From assembly GCA_016744975.1 (NCBI GenBank), contig JADGDI010000001.1, positions 23,531-70,961 on the forward strand: a DNA stretch of 47,431 nucleotides. Direction: 5' to 3'. Below, piece after piece: positions 29,235 through 38,442 of the stretch. Under the pieces are notes generated by a model that searched no databases, was not told the DNA's origin, and saw only the letters and a program-made list of their open reading frames with translations. How positions within the stretch are numbered: the stretch's first letter is position 1; every line of letters starts with the position of its first letter. The position numbers and the translations under genes are program-made. The stretch comes from Hyphomicrobiales bacterium (lineage in GTDB: Bacteria > Pseudomonadota > Alphaproteobacteria > Rhizobiales > OSC116).

Positions 29235-31133
29235 TTAGATTAGCCCAACATGTTTAAATCTGTCGGTTATTTCAGTCAGTATTTCGGGGTCATCAATGGT
29301 TGCAGGCATTTTATAATCCTCACCATCAGCTATCTTACGCATGGTTGCCCTCAATATTTTACCACTGCGAGTTTTAGGCAGCCGCTCAACCACAATTGAT
29401 GTTTTATAAGCCGCAACTGGGCCAATTTCATCGCGCATCATTTGTTTGCATTCGCCTTCAATCACTGCATGGTCTTTTGTCACGCCATTATTCAGTATAA
29501 TTAATCCAATTGGCATTTGGCCTTTAAGTTTATCAGTAATACCAATCACCGCACATTCTGCAACGTCATTATGTGCCGATAATACTTCTTCCATTGCACC
29601 AGTAGATAAACGGTGCCCCGCAACATTTATAATATCATCAGTGCGCGCCATGATGAATAAATAACCATCATCATCAATAAATCCCGCATCTGAAGTTTCG
29701 TAATATCCGTCAAAATTTTCAAAATATTTTTGCCTAAATACCGTATCAGCTTGCCACAATGTCGGCAAACAACCTGGCGGCAATGGTCTTTTAATCAATA
29801 CATTACCCGTCACACCTGCTTCAACTTTTTCGCCCTCATCGTCCAAAATAACAATATCATAACCAGGAATAGGTTTAGTCGGTGAGCCATATTTAATTGG
29901 CAATTTCTCAATTCCCAATGGGTTGCATACCATTGCCCAACCTGTTTCAGTCTGCCACCAATGGTCAATGACAGGGATTTTCAACTGTTGCTCGGCCCAT
30001 TTTATAGTGGCAGGGTCAGCACGTTCACCCGCCAAATATAAAGCATTTAGTTTTGAGAGGTCATAGTCAGCAATTAGCTTACCCTCTGGGTCTTCTTTCT
30101 TAATCGCCCGAAATGCAGTGGGTGCAGTAAAAAATGTCTTTACCCCATATTCCTCAATCACCCGCCAAAACACACCCGCGTCGGGGGTGCCAACTGGCTT
30201 GCCTTCATACATAATTGTCGTCGCACCCGCCAATAATGGCCCATAAACTATGTAACTATGCCCAACAACCCAGCCAACATCCGATGCCGCCCAAAAAACA
30301 TCACCCGCATCAATATTATAAATGGCCTTCATTGACCAGTGCAAGGCAACCATATGCCCACCATTATCACGAACCACACCCTTTGGTGTACCTGTAGTAC
30401 CAGAAGTATATAATATATATAGGCTATCAGTAGCCAATAGCGGAACTGGCTCAGCTTTTCTACCCGCATCTTTAGCGTCATCCACCAGCAATTGCCAGTC
30501 AAAATCTATGCCCTCATTTAATGCAACAACATGCTCTTCACGTTGGTAAATGATGCATTTTTCAACTTTATGCTCTGCCAATTCAATCGCATGGTCTAAC
30601 AAAGGCTTATATTCAACAATTCGGTTGGGTTCGATACCGCATGATGCAGCAATAATCAAATTTGGTCGGCAATCATCAATTCTTGTCGCTAGTTCAGGCG
30701 ATGCAAACCCGCCAAATACAACGCTATGGATCGCCCCAATACGCGAGCAAGCCAGCATCGCAATTGCCGCCTCAGGTATCATTGGCATATATAAAATAAC
30801 CCGATCGCCCTTTTTAACATCACTTTGCTCAAGCACTGCAGCAAAAGTTTCAACCTCTTTTAGCAGTTCTGCATAACTATATTGACGCTTTTTCCCTGTC
30901 ACAGGACTATCATAAATCAGTGCTGTTTGCTCAGCTCTTCCGCCTGCAACATGCCTGTCTAAGCAATTGTAAGATGTATTACACTGAGCTCCAATATACC
31001 AACGCTCTAGCCCATCTAGCTCACCCTGAACTTTCTTCCAAGGTTTATACCAGTCAATAGCTTGTGCTGCTTCTGCCCAAAACTTCAACGGTTCACTTTT
31101 CCAACTTTGGTAAATTTTTGAATATTCGCCCAT
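29235..31133 (-). CDS. prpE: Propionyl-CoA synthetase-like acyl-CoA synthetase
   Basis: LYTSGTTGTPKGVVRDNGGHMVAL, HWWQTETGWAM, ERLPKTRSGKILRATMRKIADG; track ORF extends to 31151, MGEYSKIYQ start preferred. Confidence 0.88.
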   Translation of the reverse strand: MGEYSKIYQSWKSEPLKFWAEAAQAIDWYKPWKKVQGELDGLERWYIGAQCNTSYNCLDRHVAGGRAEQTALIYDSPVTGKKRQYSYAELLKEVETFAAVLEQSDVKKGDRVILYMPMIPEAAIAMLACSRIGAIHSVVFGGFASPELATRIDDCRPNLIIAASCGIEPNRIVEYKPLLDHAIELAEHKVEKCIIYQREEHVVALNEGIDFDWQLLVDDAKDAGRKAEPVPLLATDSLYILYTSGTTGTPKGVVRDNGGHMVALHWSMKAIYNIDAGDVFWAASDVGWVVGHSYIVYGPLLAGATTIMYEGKPVGTPDAGVFWRVIEEYGVKTFFTAPTAFRAIKKEDPEGKLIADYDLSKLNALYLAGERADPATIKWAEQQLKIPVIDHWWQTETGWAMVCNPLGIEKLPIKYGSPTKPIPGYDIVILDDEGEKVEAGVTGNVLIKRPLPPGCLPTLWQADTVFRQKYFENFDGYYETSDAGFIDDDGYLFIMARTDDIINVAGHRLSTGAMEEVLSAHNDVAECAVIGITDKLKGQMPIGLIILNNGVTKDHAVIEGECKQMMRDEIGPVAAYKTSIVVERLPKTRSGKILRATMRKIADGEDYKMPATIDDPEILTEITDRFKHVGLI

Positions 31134-31240
31134 TATCCCCTCGTCCCTCAAATAAAACTATTACCCAATAAATAAAGTCAAACTTACTCAATTAATATGA
31201 GACATTTGTCTGAAACATTATCATCAACTATTAAATCCAT

Positions 31241-31274
31241 AAAAAAACACCTACTTACAGCCGTAAAGTAGGTG
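31241..31274 (-). terminator. Terminator of the minus-strand DUF465 gene
   Basis: Minus strand CACCTACTTTAC-GGCT-GTAAGTAGGTG-TTTTTTTA. Confidence 0.88.
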
Positions 31275-31301
31275 CTTATTTTACAATAATTTGACTAAAA
31301 A

Positions 31302-31478
31302 CTAACTAGCGATCTGAGACTCAATATTTGATATTTCTTCTTTAAGCTTCATCTTTTCTCGCTTTAACCCATTGATTTTAAATTGATCTATTGCTGGGAA
31401 ACCAGATTCCTTGGTTATTTTGCTTTCCATTTCTTTATGTTTTATCTTCAATTTATTCAAATGCGCTTCAAGAGCCAT
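31302..31478 (-). CDS. DUF465 (YdcH-like) small coiled-coil protein, 58 aa
   Basis: MALEAHLNKLKIKHKEMESKITKESGFPAIDQFKINGLKREKMKLKEEISNIESQIAS; below the track length cut-off. Confidence 0.85.
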   Translation of the reverse strand: MALEAHLNKLKIKHKEMESKITKESGFPAIDQFKINGLKREKMKLKEEISNIESQIAS

Positions 31479-31631
31479 TTTAGTATCTCCTTATAGTTAA
31501 CCCTAAAACCCTGCCACAAAAAAAAATATAAATCAAATTTTTCCAATTTTGATCTGTAATTGATTAATTTTATTAATTTTTAATGACTTTATGCTAGTTT
31601 AAGATTTTAGACCTAGCGCAACGGATTTTCC

Positions 31632-31838
31632 ATGAATGAAATTGAAAAAAATCATTTGGTTAAGATTATATCTCGCCTTTCACAAGAACATAGAGATCTG
31701 AAAATGACAATAAATTCAATGGCTAAACTCGATAATTCACATGATGTTCAAGTTCAAAAACTTTTAAACCGTAAAAACCAAATTAAGGAAGTTATCGAAA
31801 AACTAAACGAGAAGCTTACCCCAGATATCATTGCTTAG
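31632..31838 (+). CDS. DUF465 (YdcH-like) small coiled-coil protein, 68 aa
   Basis: ISRLSQEHRDLKMTINSMAKLDNSHDVQVQKLLNRKNQIKEVIEKL. Confidence 0.82.
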   Translation: MNEIEKNHLVKIISRLSQEHRDLKMTINSMAKLDNSHDVQVQKLLNRKNQIKEVIEKLNEKLTPDIIA

Positions 31839-31851
31839 TATAAATTTACAA

Positions 31852-31879
31852 TTGCATATAGAGGTTTTATGCCTATAAT
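31852..31879 (+). promoter_or_regulatory. Candidate purEK promoter
   Basis: TTGCAT-N16-TATAAT, with exact -10 consensus at 31874-31879, about 87 nt before the purE ATG. Confidence 0.55.
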
Positions 31880-31890
31880 GCCGCTTCTTT

Positions 31891-31928
31891 AGATGAATCA
31901 AAAGATGAATCAAAGTGATTCAAATCAC
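31891..31928. repeat. 12-bp tandem repeat plus 14-bp palindrome in purE leader, three GANTC sites
   Basis: AGATGAATCAAA|AGATGAATCAAA|GTGATT-CA-AATCAC. Confidence 0.95.
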
Positions 31929-31965
31929 AATTCAAGCACTAACAATTTTAGAATTTAGGAATAAT

Positions 31966-32457
31966 ATGGCCGATATAAAACCACTCATTGGCATCATCAT
32001 GGGCAGCCAATCTGACTGGCCCATCATGAAGCATGCGGCAGATATTCTCCAACAGTTAGATATTGCTTTTGAAGCAAAAATCGTCTCCGCACACCGCACA
32101 CCAGACCGTATGTACGACTATGCTAAAGGCGCCAAAGCCAATGGCCTTAATGTCATCATCGCTGGTGCTGGCGGTGCTGCCCATTTACCTGGCATGACCG
32201 CTTCTATGACTGAGCTACCCGTATTTGGTGTACCAATTGAAACCCAAGCACTTGGCGGTCAAGACAGCCTATTATCAATAGTCCAAATGCCGGGGGGCAT
32301 ACCAGTTGGCACCTTAGCCATTGGCAAAGCTGGCGCTATTAATGCCGCATTACTCGCAGCATCCATTATTGCACTGCATAATAAAGAAACTGCAAAAAAT
32401 CTAGCTGCTTATCGACAATCTATTACCGATAGCATTGCACTAAGCCCAACAGATTAA
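31966..32457 (+). CDS. purE: 5-(carboxyamino)imidazole ribonucleotide mutase
   Basis: [62 protein letters not shown]; track ORF starts upstream at 31915. Confidence 0.97.
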   Translation: MADIKPLIGIIMGSQSDWPIMKHAADILQQLDIAFEAKIVSAHRTPDRMYDYAKGAKANGLNVIIAGAGGAAHLPGMTASMTELPVFGVPIETQALGGQDSLLSIVQMPGGIPVGTLAIGKAGAINAALLAASIIALHNKETAKNLAAYRQSITDSIALSPTD

Positions 32458-32506
32458 TTACCAAACCAAATATATCTGCTTCCACCTCCAATAACAGAGC
32501 AAGACC

Positions 32507-33616
32507 ATGCAAAAATCCCTAGCCAGCAATCGCATTATCGGTATTTTAGGTGGGGGGCAATTGGCACGTATGTTAAGCTTGGCAGCAGCACCACTGGGTT
32601 ATAAAACTTGCATCTACTGCCCCGAAGAAAGCGGCCCAGCACTTGATGTATGCCATAGTAATATGGTTGGCGAGTATAATGATGAGACAAAGCTCAAACA
32701 ATTTGCGGATCAGGTCGATGTCATCACTTATGAATTTGAGAATATCCCTTCCGACTGTATCGAATTTCTATCCAAATTAAAAACCGTATCACCAAATTTA
32801 AACTCACTAAAAACCGCGCAAGATCGCTTGGTCGAAAAAGACTATCTTAACAAAGTTGGTACAAAAACAGCCCCATATGCCAATGTCAGCAATCATCATC
32901 AATTAGATGCAGCCATCACTAAACTTGGTTTACCTGCAATCTTAAAAACCCGCACAATGGGTTATGATGGCAAAGGCCAATGCCTAATTAGAACCAGTGC
33001 TGATATTGCCGATGCCTACCATCTAATAGACAATAACACCCACGGGCATTGCATTTTAGAAGGCTTTATAGAGTTTGATTTAGAAATTTCTGTCATCATT
33101 GCCCGCAATGCACAGAATCAAATTGCGATCTTTGACCCATCCCAAAATGACCACAAAGATCAAATTCTGCATAAAGCCACCATTCCTGCTAATGTCAGCC
33201 AATCCACAATAGATCGCGCAAAAAAACTTGCAACCGATATCATCATCGGCTTAGATTATATTGGTGTTTTAGCAGTTGAATTATTCATCTCAACAAAAAA
33301 TGATGAAGATGATATTATCGTCAATGAAATAGCCCCACGCGTTCATAATAGTGGTCATTGGACCCAAGATGCCTGTTATGTTTCACAGTTCGAGCAACAT
33401 ATACGCTCAATTTGCAACTTACCTCTTGGCAATACTGCACGCCATAGCAATGCTATCATGCTCAATTTAATTGGTAATGATGTCAATAAAATAACCGAAT
33501 ACGCAACCATGCCAAATGCAAGCATACATCTTTACGGAAAATTAGATATTAAGGAAGGCCGAAAAATGGGCCATGTAAATTTAACCGCACCGCTCACAAA
33601 CCAAACTAAGCCTTAG
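32507..33616 (+). CDS. purK: 5-(carboxyamino)imidazole ribonucleotide synthase
   Basis: IGILGGGQLARMLSLAAAPLGY, KTRTMGYDGKGQ, VNEIAPRVHNSGHWTQDACYVSQFEQH. Confidence 0.97.
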   Translation: MQKSLASNRIIGILGGGQLARMLSLAAAPLGYKTCIYCPEESGPALDVCHSNMVGEYNDETKLKQFADQVDVITYEFENIPSDCIEFLSKLKTVSPNLNSLKTAQDRLVEKDYLNKVGTKTAPYANVSNHHQLDAAITKLGLPAILKTRTMGYDGKGQCLIRTSADIADAYHLIDNNTHGHCILEGFIEFDLEISVIIARNAQNQIAIFDPSQNDHKDQILHKATIPANVSQSTIDRAKKLATDIIIGLDYIGVLAVELFISTKNDEDDIIVNEIAPRVHNSGHWTQDACYVSQFEQHIRSICNLPLGNTARHSNAIMLNLIGNDVNKITEYATMPNASIHLYGKLDIKEGRKMGHVNLTAPLTNQTKP

Positions 33617-33810
33617 CTTTTGCCATATAAACGATAAATAACAATTATTCCTTTGATATTTATTTTTTTTCAATTGAATGACTGGACAAATGCCGTTTTA
33701 TTTGATAAATCCAACTCAATTAATTGTTGCGCATGGCGCAGCGCAAAAATCTTTCGTCGTTAAATTGGTCAGTAACCTAAACGATAATATTTTGAGACAG
33801 GAAATAAATA

Positions 33811-34038
33811 GTGCAAGTACTCGTACGTGATAATAATGTTGATCAAGCCCTTCGTGCTCTTAAAAAGAAAATGCAACGTGAAGGCATCTTCCGTGAAATG
33901 AAACTCCGTGGCCATTTTGAAAAGCCATCAGAGAAAAAAGCCCGTGAAAAAGCTGAAGCCATTCGCCGCACTCGCAAGCTTGCCCGTAAAAAAGCCCAAC
34001 GCGAAGGCATGGTTATGGGCAAAGGCCGTATGTATTAA
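33811..34038 (+). CDS. rpsU: 30S ribosomal protein S21 (GTG start)
   Basis: [53 protein letters not shown]. Confidence 0.97.
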   Translation: MQVLVRDNNVDQALRALKKKMQREGIFREMKLRGHFEKPSEKKAREKAEAIRRTRKLARKKAQREGMVMGKGRMY

Positions 34039-34087
34039 GCCATATTTAGTCAGTTTAAACTGAACTAAAACAATATATATACTATAT

Positions 34088-34115
34088 AAAGGCTGCTTTG
34101 GCGGCCTTTTTATTT
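34088..34115 (+). terminator. rpsU terminator
   Basis: AAAGGCTGC-TTTG-GCGGCCTTT-TTATTTT. Confidence 0.88.
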
Positions 34116-34239
34116 TGGTTCAAACCCATCACACCAAATTTATTAATTTTTTTACCCAACACTAAAAAAATTTGATATAGTCAGCAGCGAATTAATTAAA
34201 CTTACCTATAGTTTGTATTTGTTGATATAGGAGAATGCT

Positions 34240-35052
34240 TTGCAAATATCTAAAACACTTAAATCAGGCATAATAGCATCTATAACAGTTGCACTTGTCG
34301 CTTGCCAAACCGCAGGCACACCAACCAGTACCGATATCTCCTCCCTATCCTCAGCAGTTAAGCGCAATCCAAATACCGCAAGCTCTCATATAAATCTAGG
34401 TGCAGGCCTAGCCAGTTATGACCGCTATACTGAGGCTTATAACAGCTTTTCAAAAGCCATTCTGGCTAACCCTAAATCCTCACAAGCATATTATAATCGC
34501 GGTCTAGCAGCGGCAAAGCTTAACAAAAAAACTCAAGCCCTAGCAGATTTTGACAAAGCCATTGCTCTAAAACCAAATTACGACAAAGCTTTTGTTGCAA
34601 AAGGCAATATTTTAAATGACCTTGGTCGTGCAACCGCTGCTCTTAACAATTATAATCGTGCAATTGCGATTAATCTTTACAACCCTCGCGCCCATTTTCA
34701 AATTGGTTTAATCTTGCAAAAAAGCGGCAAACATATAGCAGCAATTGAATCCTTTAATCGGGCAATTAGCTTTAGCTCAAATGTACCGCAAATTTTCTTC
34801 GCCCGCGGTAAATCTCGCTACATTTTAAAAGATTATAACGACGCGCAGAGCGATTTCATCATCGCCTCGCGATTAATGCCAAATTCATATGATGGTTATA
34901 TCAATCTCGCGCGTGCATCGGCCAAAGTTAAAGATTGGCTTGAAGCTCATAATGCATTCCATAACGCTTTACGCCGTGTTTCAGATAGTAAAGAAGCTGC
35001 CATCGGTCGCGCCAATGCTAAAAAAATGTATAACAAAACCCATAAATCTTAA
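34240..35052 (+). CDS. TPR-repeat lipoprotein, NlpI-like (TTG start)
   Basis: Lipobox VALVACQ; TPRs AYNSFSKAILANPKSSQAYYNRGLAAAKLNKKTQALADFDKAIALKPN. Confidence 0.88.
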   Translation: MQISKTLKSGIIASITVALVACQTAGTPTSTDISSLSSAVKRNPNTASSHINLGAGLASYDRYTEAYNSFSKAILANPKSSQAYYNRGLAAAKLNKKTQALADFDKAIALKPNYDKAFVAKGNILNDLGRATAALNNYNRAIAINLYNPRAHFQIGLILQKSGKHIAAIESFNRAISFSSNVPQIFFARGKSRYILKDYNDAQSDFIIASRLMPNSYDGYINLARASAKVKDWLEAHNAFHNALRRVSDSKEAAIGRANAKKMYNKTHKS

Positions 35053-35073
35053 GTTATTAATCTCCAAATAAAA

Positions 35074-35104
35074 AGGCAGAGCCAAAAAGCTCTGCCTATA
35101 ATTT
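35074..35104. terminator. Terminator between TPR lipoprotein and pntB
   Basis: AGGCAGAGC-CAAAAA-GCTCTGCCT-ATAATTTT, A-rich on the other side. Confidence 0.85.
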
Positions 35105-35129
35105 TATATATTGCTCATCAAGCCTTATT

Positions 35130-36524
35130 TTATAAAGCCTTAATAATGTCTTCAACCATCTTTTTGGCATCTGAGAATAGCATCATCGTATTGTCTTTAA
35201 AGAATAGCTCATTCTGCACACCTGCATAACCTTTGCCCATACCGCGCTTAACAAATAACACCGTACCTGCTTTTTCAACATCCAAAATAGGCATGCCATA
35301 AATCGGGCTTTCAGGGTCAGTTTTAGCCGACGGGTTGGTCACATCATTAGCGCCAATTACAAAAGCAACGTCAGATTGCGCAAAGTCATTATTGATATCC
35401 TCAAGCTCAAACACCTCATCATAGGGTACATTGGCTTCAGCCAATAATACATTCATATGCCCTGGCATACGACCTGCAACAGGGTGGATTGCAAACGCAA
35501 TTTTGACCCCATTTTCTTTAAGAATATCGCACATTTCACGTAATACATGCTGCGCTTGAGCAACCGCCATACCATATCCAGGTACAATGATAACTTTATT
35601 GGCATTTTTCATAATAAATGCCGCATCATCTGCACTACCGAGTTTAACTGGTCGCGTTTCTTCCTGCGTTTCACCGGCTTTAGGTGCATCACCAAAACCA
35701 CCCAATATCACACTGATAAACGACCTATTCATTGCTTTACACATAATATAAGACAAAATAGCACCCGAAGAGCCAACCAAAGCACCCGTGATAATCAAAG
35801 CAGTGTTACCAAGTGTAAAGCCAATACCAGCTGCTGCCCAACCCGAATATGAGTTCAGCATCGAAACCACTACAGGCATATCCGCACCACCAATAGGAAT
35901 GATGATTAAAAAGCCGAATATCATTGCAATAACAACAATCGCCCAAAATAAGATAACACTTTCTGTGCTCGAAAATATAGCAATCAAAATAATGATGCCG
36001 ACACCCAAAGCAATATTAATCAAATGCCGCATTGGTAACATAATCGGCGCACCAGACATAACGCCCTGCAATTTAGCAAAAGCAATTAACGATCCAGTAA
36101 AAGTGATTGCACCAATCGCTGCACCCAATGACATTTCAATCAGGCTAGCCATATGAATTTCACCTGCATTACCAATGCCAAAGGCTTCAGGTGCATAATA
36201 AGCAGCTCCAGCCACACAAACAGCCGACAAACCGACCAAACTATGGAAAGCAGCAACCAATTGTGGCATCGCCGTCATAGAGATTTTTCGAGCCATTACA
36301 GCACCAATAACCCCACCAATAGCAATACCGCCGATTAATATCATCCAACCGTTAAAGCTAGAGGGTGACACCATCAGTAATGTGGTTAAAATCGCAATCA
36401 CCATGCCTGCCATGCCGAAATAGTTACCCCGACGTGAGCTTTCAGGTGAGCTTAAACCGTGCAATGACATGATGAATAACACACCAGAAATCAAATAACA
36501 AAACGCAATTAAATTAGCACTCAT
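35130..36524 (-). CDS. pntB: NAD(P) transhydrogenase subunit beta
   Basis: VIIVPGYGMAVAQAQHVLREM, HPVAGRMPGHMNVLLAEANVPYDEV, VIGANDVTNPSAKTDP. Confidence 0.97.
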   Translation of the reverse strand: MSANLIAFCYLISGVLFIMSLHGLSSPESSRRGNYFGMAGMVIAILTTLLMVSPSSFNGWMILIGGIAIGGVIGAVMARKISMTAMPQLVAAFHSLVGLSAVCVAGAAYYAPEAFGIGNAGEIHMASLIEMSLGAAIGAITFTGSLIAFAKLQGVMSGAPIMLPMRHLINIALGVGIIILIAIFSSTESVILFWAIVVIAMIFGFLIIIPIGGADMPVVVSMLNSYSGWAAAGIGFTLGNTALIITGALVGSSGAILSYIMCKAMNRSFISVILGGFGDAPKAGETQEETRPVKLGSADDAAFIMKNANKVIIVPGYGMAVAQAQHVLREMCDILKENGVKIAFAIHPVAGRMPGHMNVLLAEANVPYDEVFELEDINNDFAQSDVAFVIGANDVTNPSAKTDPESPIYGMPILDVEKAGTVLFVKRGMGKGYAGVQNELFFKDNTMMLFSDAKKMVEDIIKAL

Positions 36525-36533
36525 GATCTTCTC

Positions 36534-36965
36534 CTAATTTTTCTTGCGATACATGGCAAGCATGCGCTGAGTTACTAAAAATCCGCCAAAAATATTGACA
36601 CTGGCCAATATTAAACCGACAAAACCAAATGTACTAGCAAGCCCTGAGGCTTCTGCGGCAACGCCAACCAAAGCACCAACCACAATCACCGAGCTAATCG
36701 CGTTGGTCACGCTCATCAATGGCGTGTGCAATGCAGGCGATACGCTCCACACAACAAAATAGCCAATAAAAATCGCTAGCACAAAAATTGCCAACCGGAA
36801 CATAAACGGGTCAATGCCTGTCGTACCGCCAATGCCTTGCACGCCAGCTTCAATGCTCATTGCCAAACCATCAGCATAACCTTGCGCCATTTCAGCAGCT
36901 TCTGCTGCCACATCTGCCGCCGCTTGAGCGCGCTCTAGCGCTTCTGCAGGTGATAATTCACTCAT
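36534..36965 (-). CDS. pntAB: NAD(P) transhydrogenase subunit alpha part 2
   Basis: PSALHTPLMSVTNAISSVIVVGAL-type TM segment (VSPALHTPLMSVTNAISSVIVVG); between pntAA and pntB. Confidence 0.95.
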   Translation of the reverse strand: MSELSPAEALERAQAAADVAAEAAEMAQGYADGLAMSIEAGVQGIGGTTGIDPFMFRLAIFVLAIFIGYFVVWSVSPALHTPLMSVTNAISSVIVVGALVGVAAEASGLASTFGFVGLILASVNIFGGFLVTQRMLAMYRKKN

Positions 36966-38148
36966 CGTCTGCTCCTTTTTTCCCTGTCGCCTTTGCGGTT
37001 TTTACAACCATTTTAGCTTCATCGGCAAATAAGTCATGTACAAATTCACCATTTTTTGTCACTAAAATTCCAGTGACGATCTCATCATCCCATTTAACAT
37101 CAATTGCGTTTTTATCTTCATTCAATAAAAAGCTCACAAATGTCATTAAATTACGCGCATATAAATTAGACGCATCTTGCGCCAAACGCCCCGCTAGATT
37201 GGCATAACCAATCAGTTTAACGCCGTTATGGCTTACCACTTCATCCACCTTTGAGAGCGGACAGTTGCCCCCGCGTGATGTCGCCAAATCAACAATCACC
37301 GAGCCTGGCTTCATGCTTTCAACCATAGCTTTAGAGATAAGTTCAGGCGCAGGACGGCCCGGGATAAGCGCTGTTGTAATCACAATATCTTGTTTTTGAA
37401 TATGCTTAGCAACCAGTTCCGCTTGGCGCTTTTTATAGTCAGCACTCATTTCCTTGGCGTAACCACCTTTGGTCTCACTATTTTCATCGGCATCAGGTTC
37501 AACCATTACAAATTCAGCACCAAGGCTTTCAACTTGCTCCTTGGTTGCCATTCGCACATCCGTCGCCGTTACAATAGCACCCAGCCGCCTTGCTGTCGCA
37601 ATGGCTTGCAAACCAGCAACACCAACACCCATAATAAACACCCGCGCTGGTGCAATTGTTCCTGCTGCGGTCATCATCATCGGAAAAGCTCGGCCAAATT
37701 CGCCAGCAGCTTCAAGCACTGCTTTATAGCCTGCAAGGTTAGACTGCGAGGATAGCACATCCATGCTTTGTGCGCGGCTAATGCGCGGCATTAATTCCAT
37801 AGCAAAGCTGGTATGGCCAGAATTTTTAAGCTCAGCCAATTGCTTAACACCCGCATAAGGGTCAAGCATAGCAATCACTAAAGCCGTTTTTGGCAATATT
37901 TTTAAAATCTCAGCCGTTGGCCTTTGTACAGATAATAAAATATCCGCATCCACCAATAGTTTTTTAAGGTTAGATTCAATGCTTGCGCCAGCAGCTTGGT
38001 AAAGTTCATCGGTAAAATCAGCTTTAAGGCCTGCACTTTTTTCAATAACAACATCAAAACCTAAGCCAATATATTTTTTAATCGTGAATGGCGATACGGC
38101 CACACGCGTTTCCACCGCCAAACGTTCAGCGATTATGACAATCTTCAT
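36958..38148 (-). CDS. pntAA: NAD(P) transhydrogenase subunit alpha part 1
   Basis: ERLAVETRVAVSPFTIKKYIGLGFDVVIEKSAG, GVGVAGLQAIATARRLGAIVTATDVR. Confidence 0.96.
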   Translation of the reverse strand: MKIVIIAERLAVETRVAVSPFTIKKYIGLGFDVVIEKSAGLKADFTDELYQAAGASIESNLKKLLVDADILLSVQRPTAEILKILPKTALVIAMLDPYAGVKQLAELKNSGHTSFAMELMPRISRAQSMDVLSSQSNLAGYKAVLEAAGEFGRAFPMMMTAAGTIAPARVFIMGVGVAGLQAIATARRLGAIVTATDVRMATKEQVESLGAEFVMVEPDADENSETKGGYAKEMSADYKKRQAELVAKHIQKQDIVITTALIPGRPAPELISKAMVESMKPGSVIVDLATSRGGNCPLSKVDEVVSHNGVKLIGYANLAGRLAQDASNLYARNLMTFVSFLLNEDKNAIDVKWDDEIVTGILVTKNGEFVHDLFADEAKMVVKTAKATGKKGADDE

Positions 38149-38208
38149 AGATAGCCTCCTTTAAAAGTGCCTTCGCTCCTCAAAAAAGGCAGGGATTAAT
38201 TATAAATT

Positions 38209-38346
38209 CTAAGTCGTAATGGCGTAAACTGCCCAAATAGTGAGCACAACACAAAAAATGCCACCATAAATAAAGCCCTTAATAAAGCCAGAATAGGTTT
38301 CATTATGCATTTCATAATCCATTGCAGGATGTTCTTTTTTAGTCAT
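38209..38346 (-). CDS. aa3-type cytochrome c oxidase subunit IV-like small membrane protein, 45 aa
   Basis: MTKKEHPAMDYEMHNETYSGFIKGFIYGGIFCVVLTIWAVYAITT; MDYxxHxxTYxGFIK signature. Below the track length cut-off. Confidence 0.88.
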   Translation of the reverse strand: MTKKEHPAMDYEMHNETYSGFIKGFIYGGIFCVVLTIWAVYAITT

Positions 38347-38442
38347 AATATATCTCTTTAAAATTTAACACTCTATTTCTAGCCTAGCACAAGCAATTTG
38401 TCTAAGTAAAAATACACACTATTTTTAACGCGCATCTCAAGT

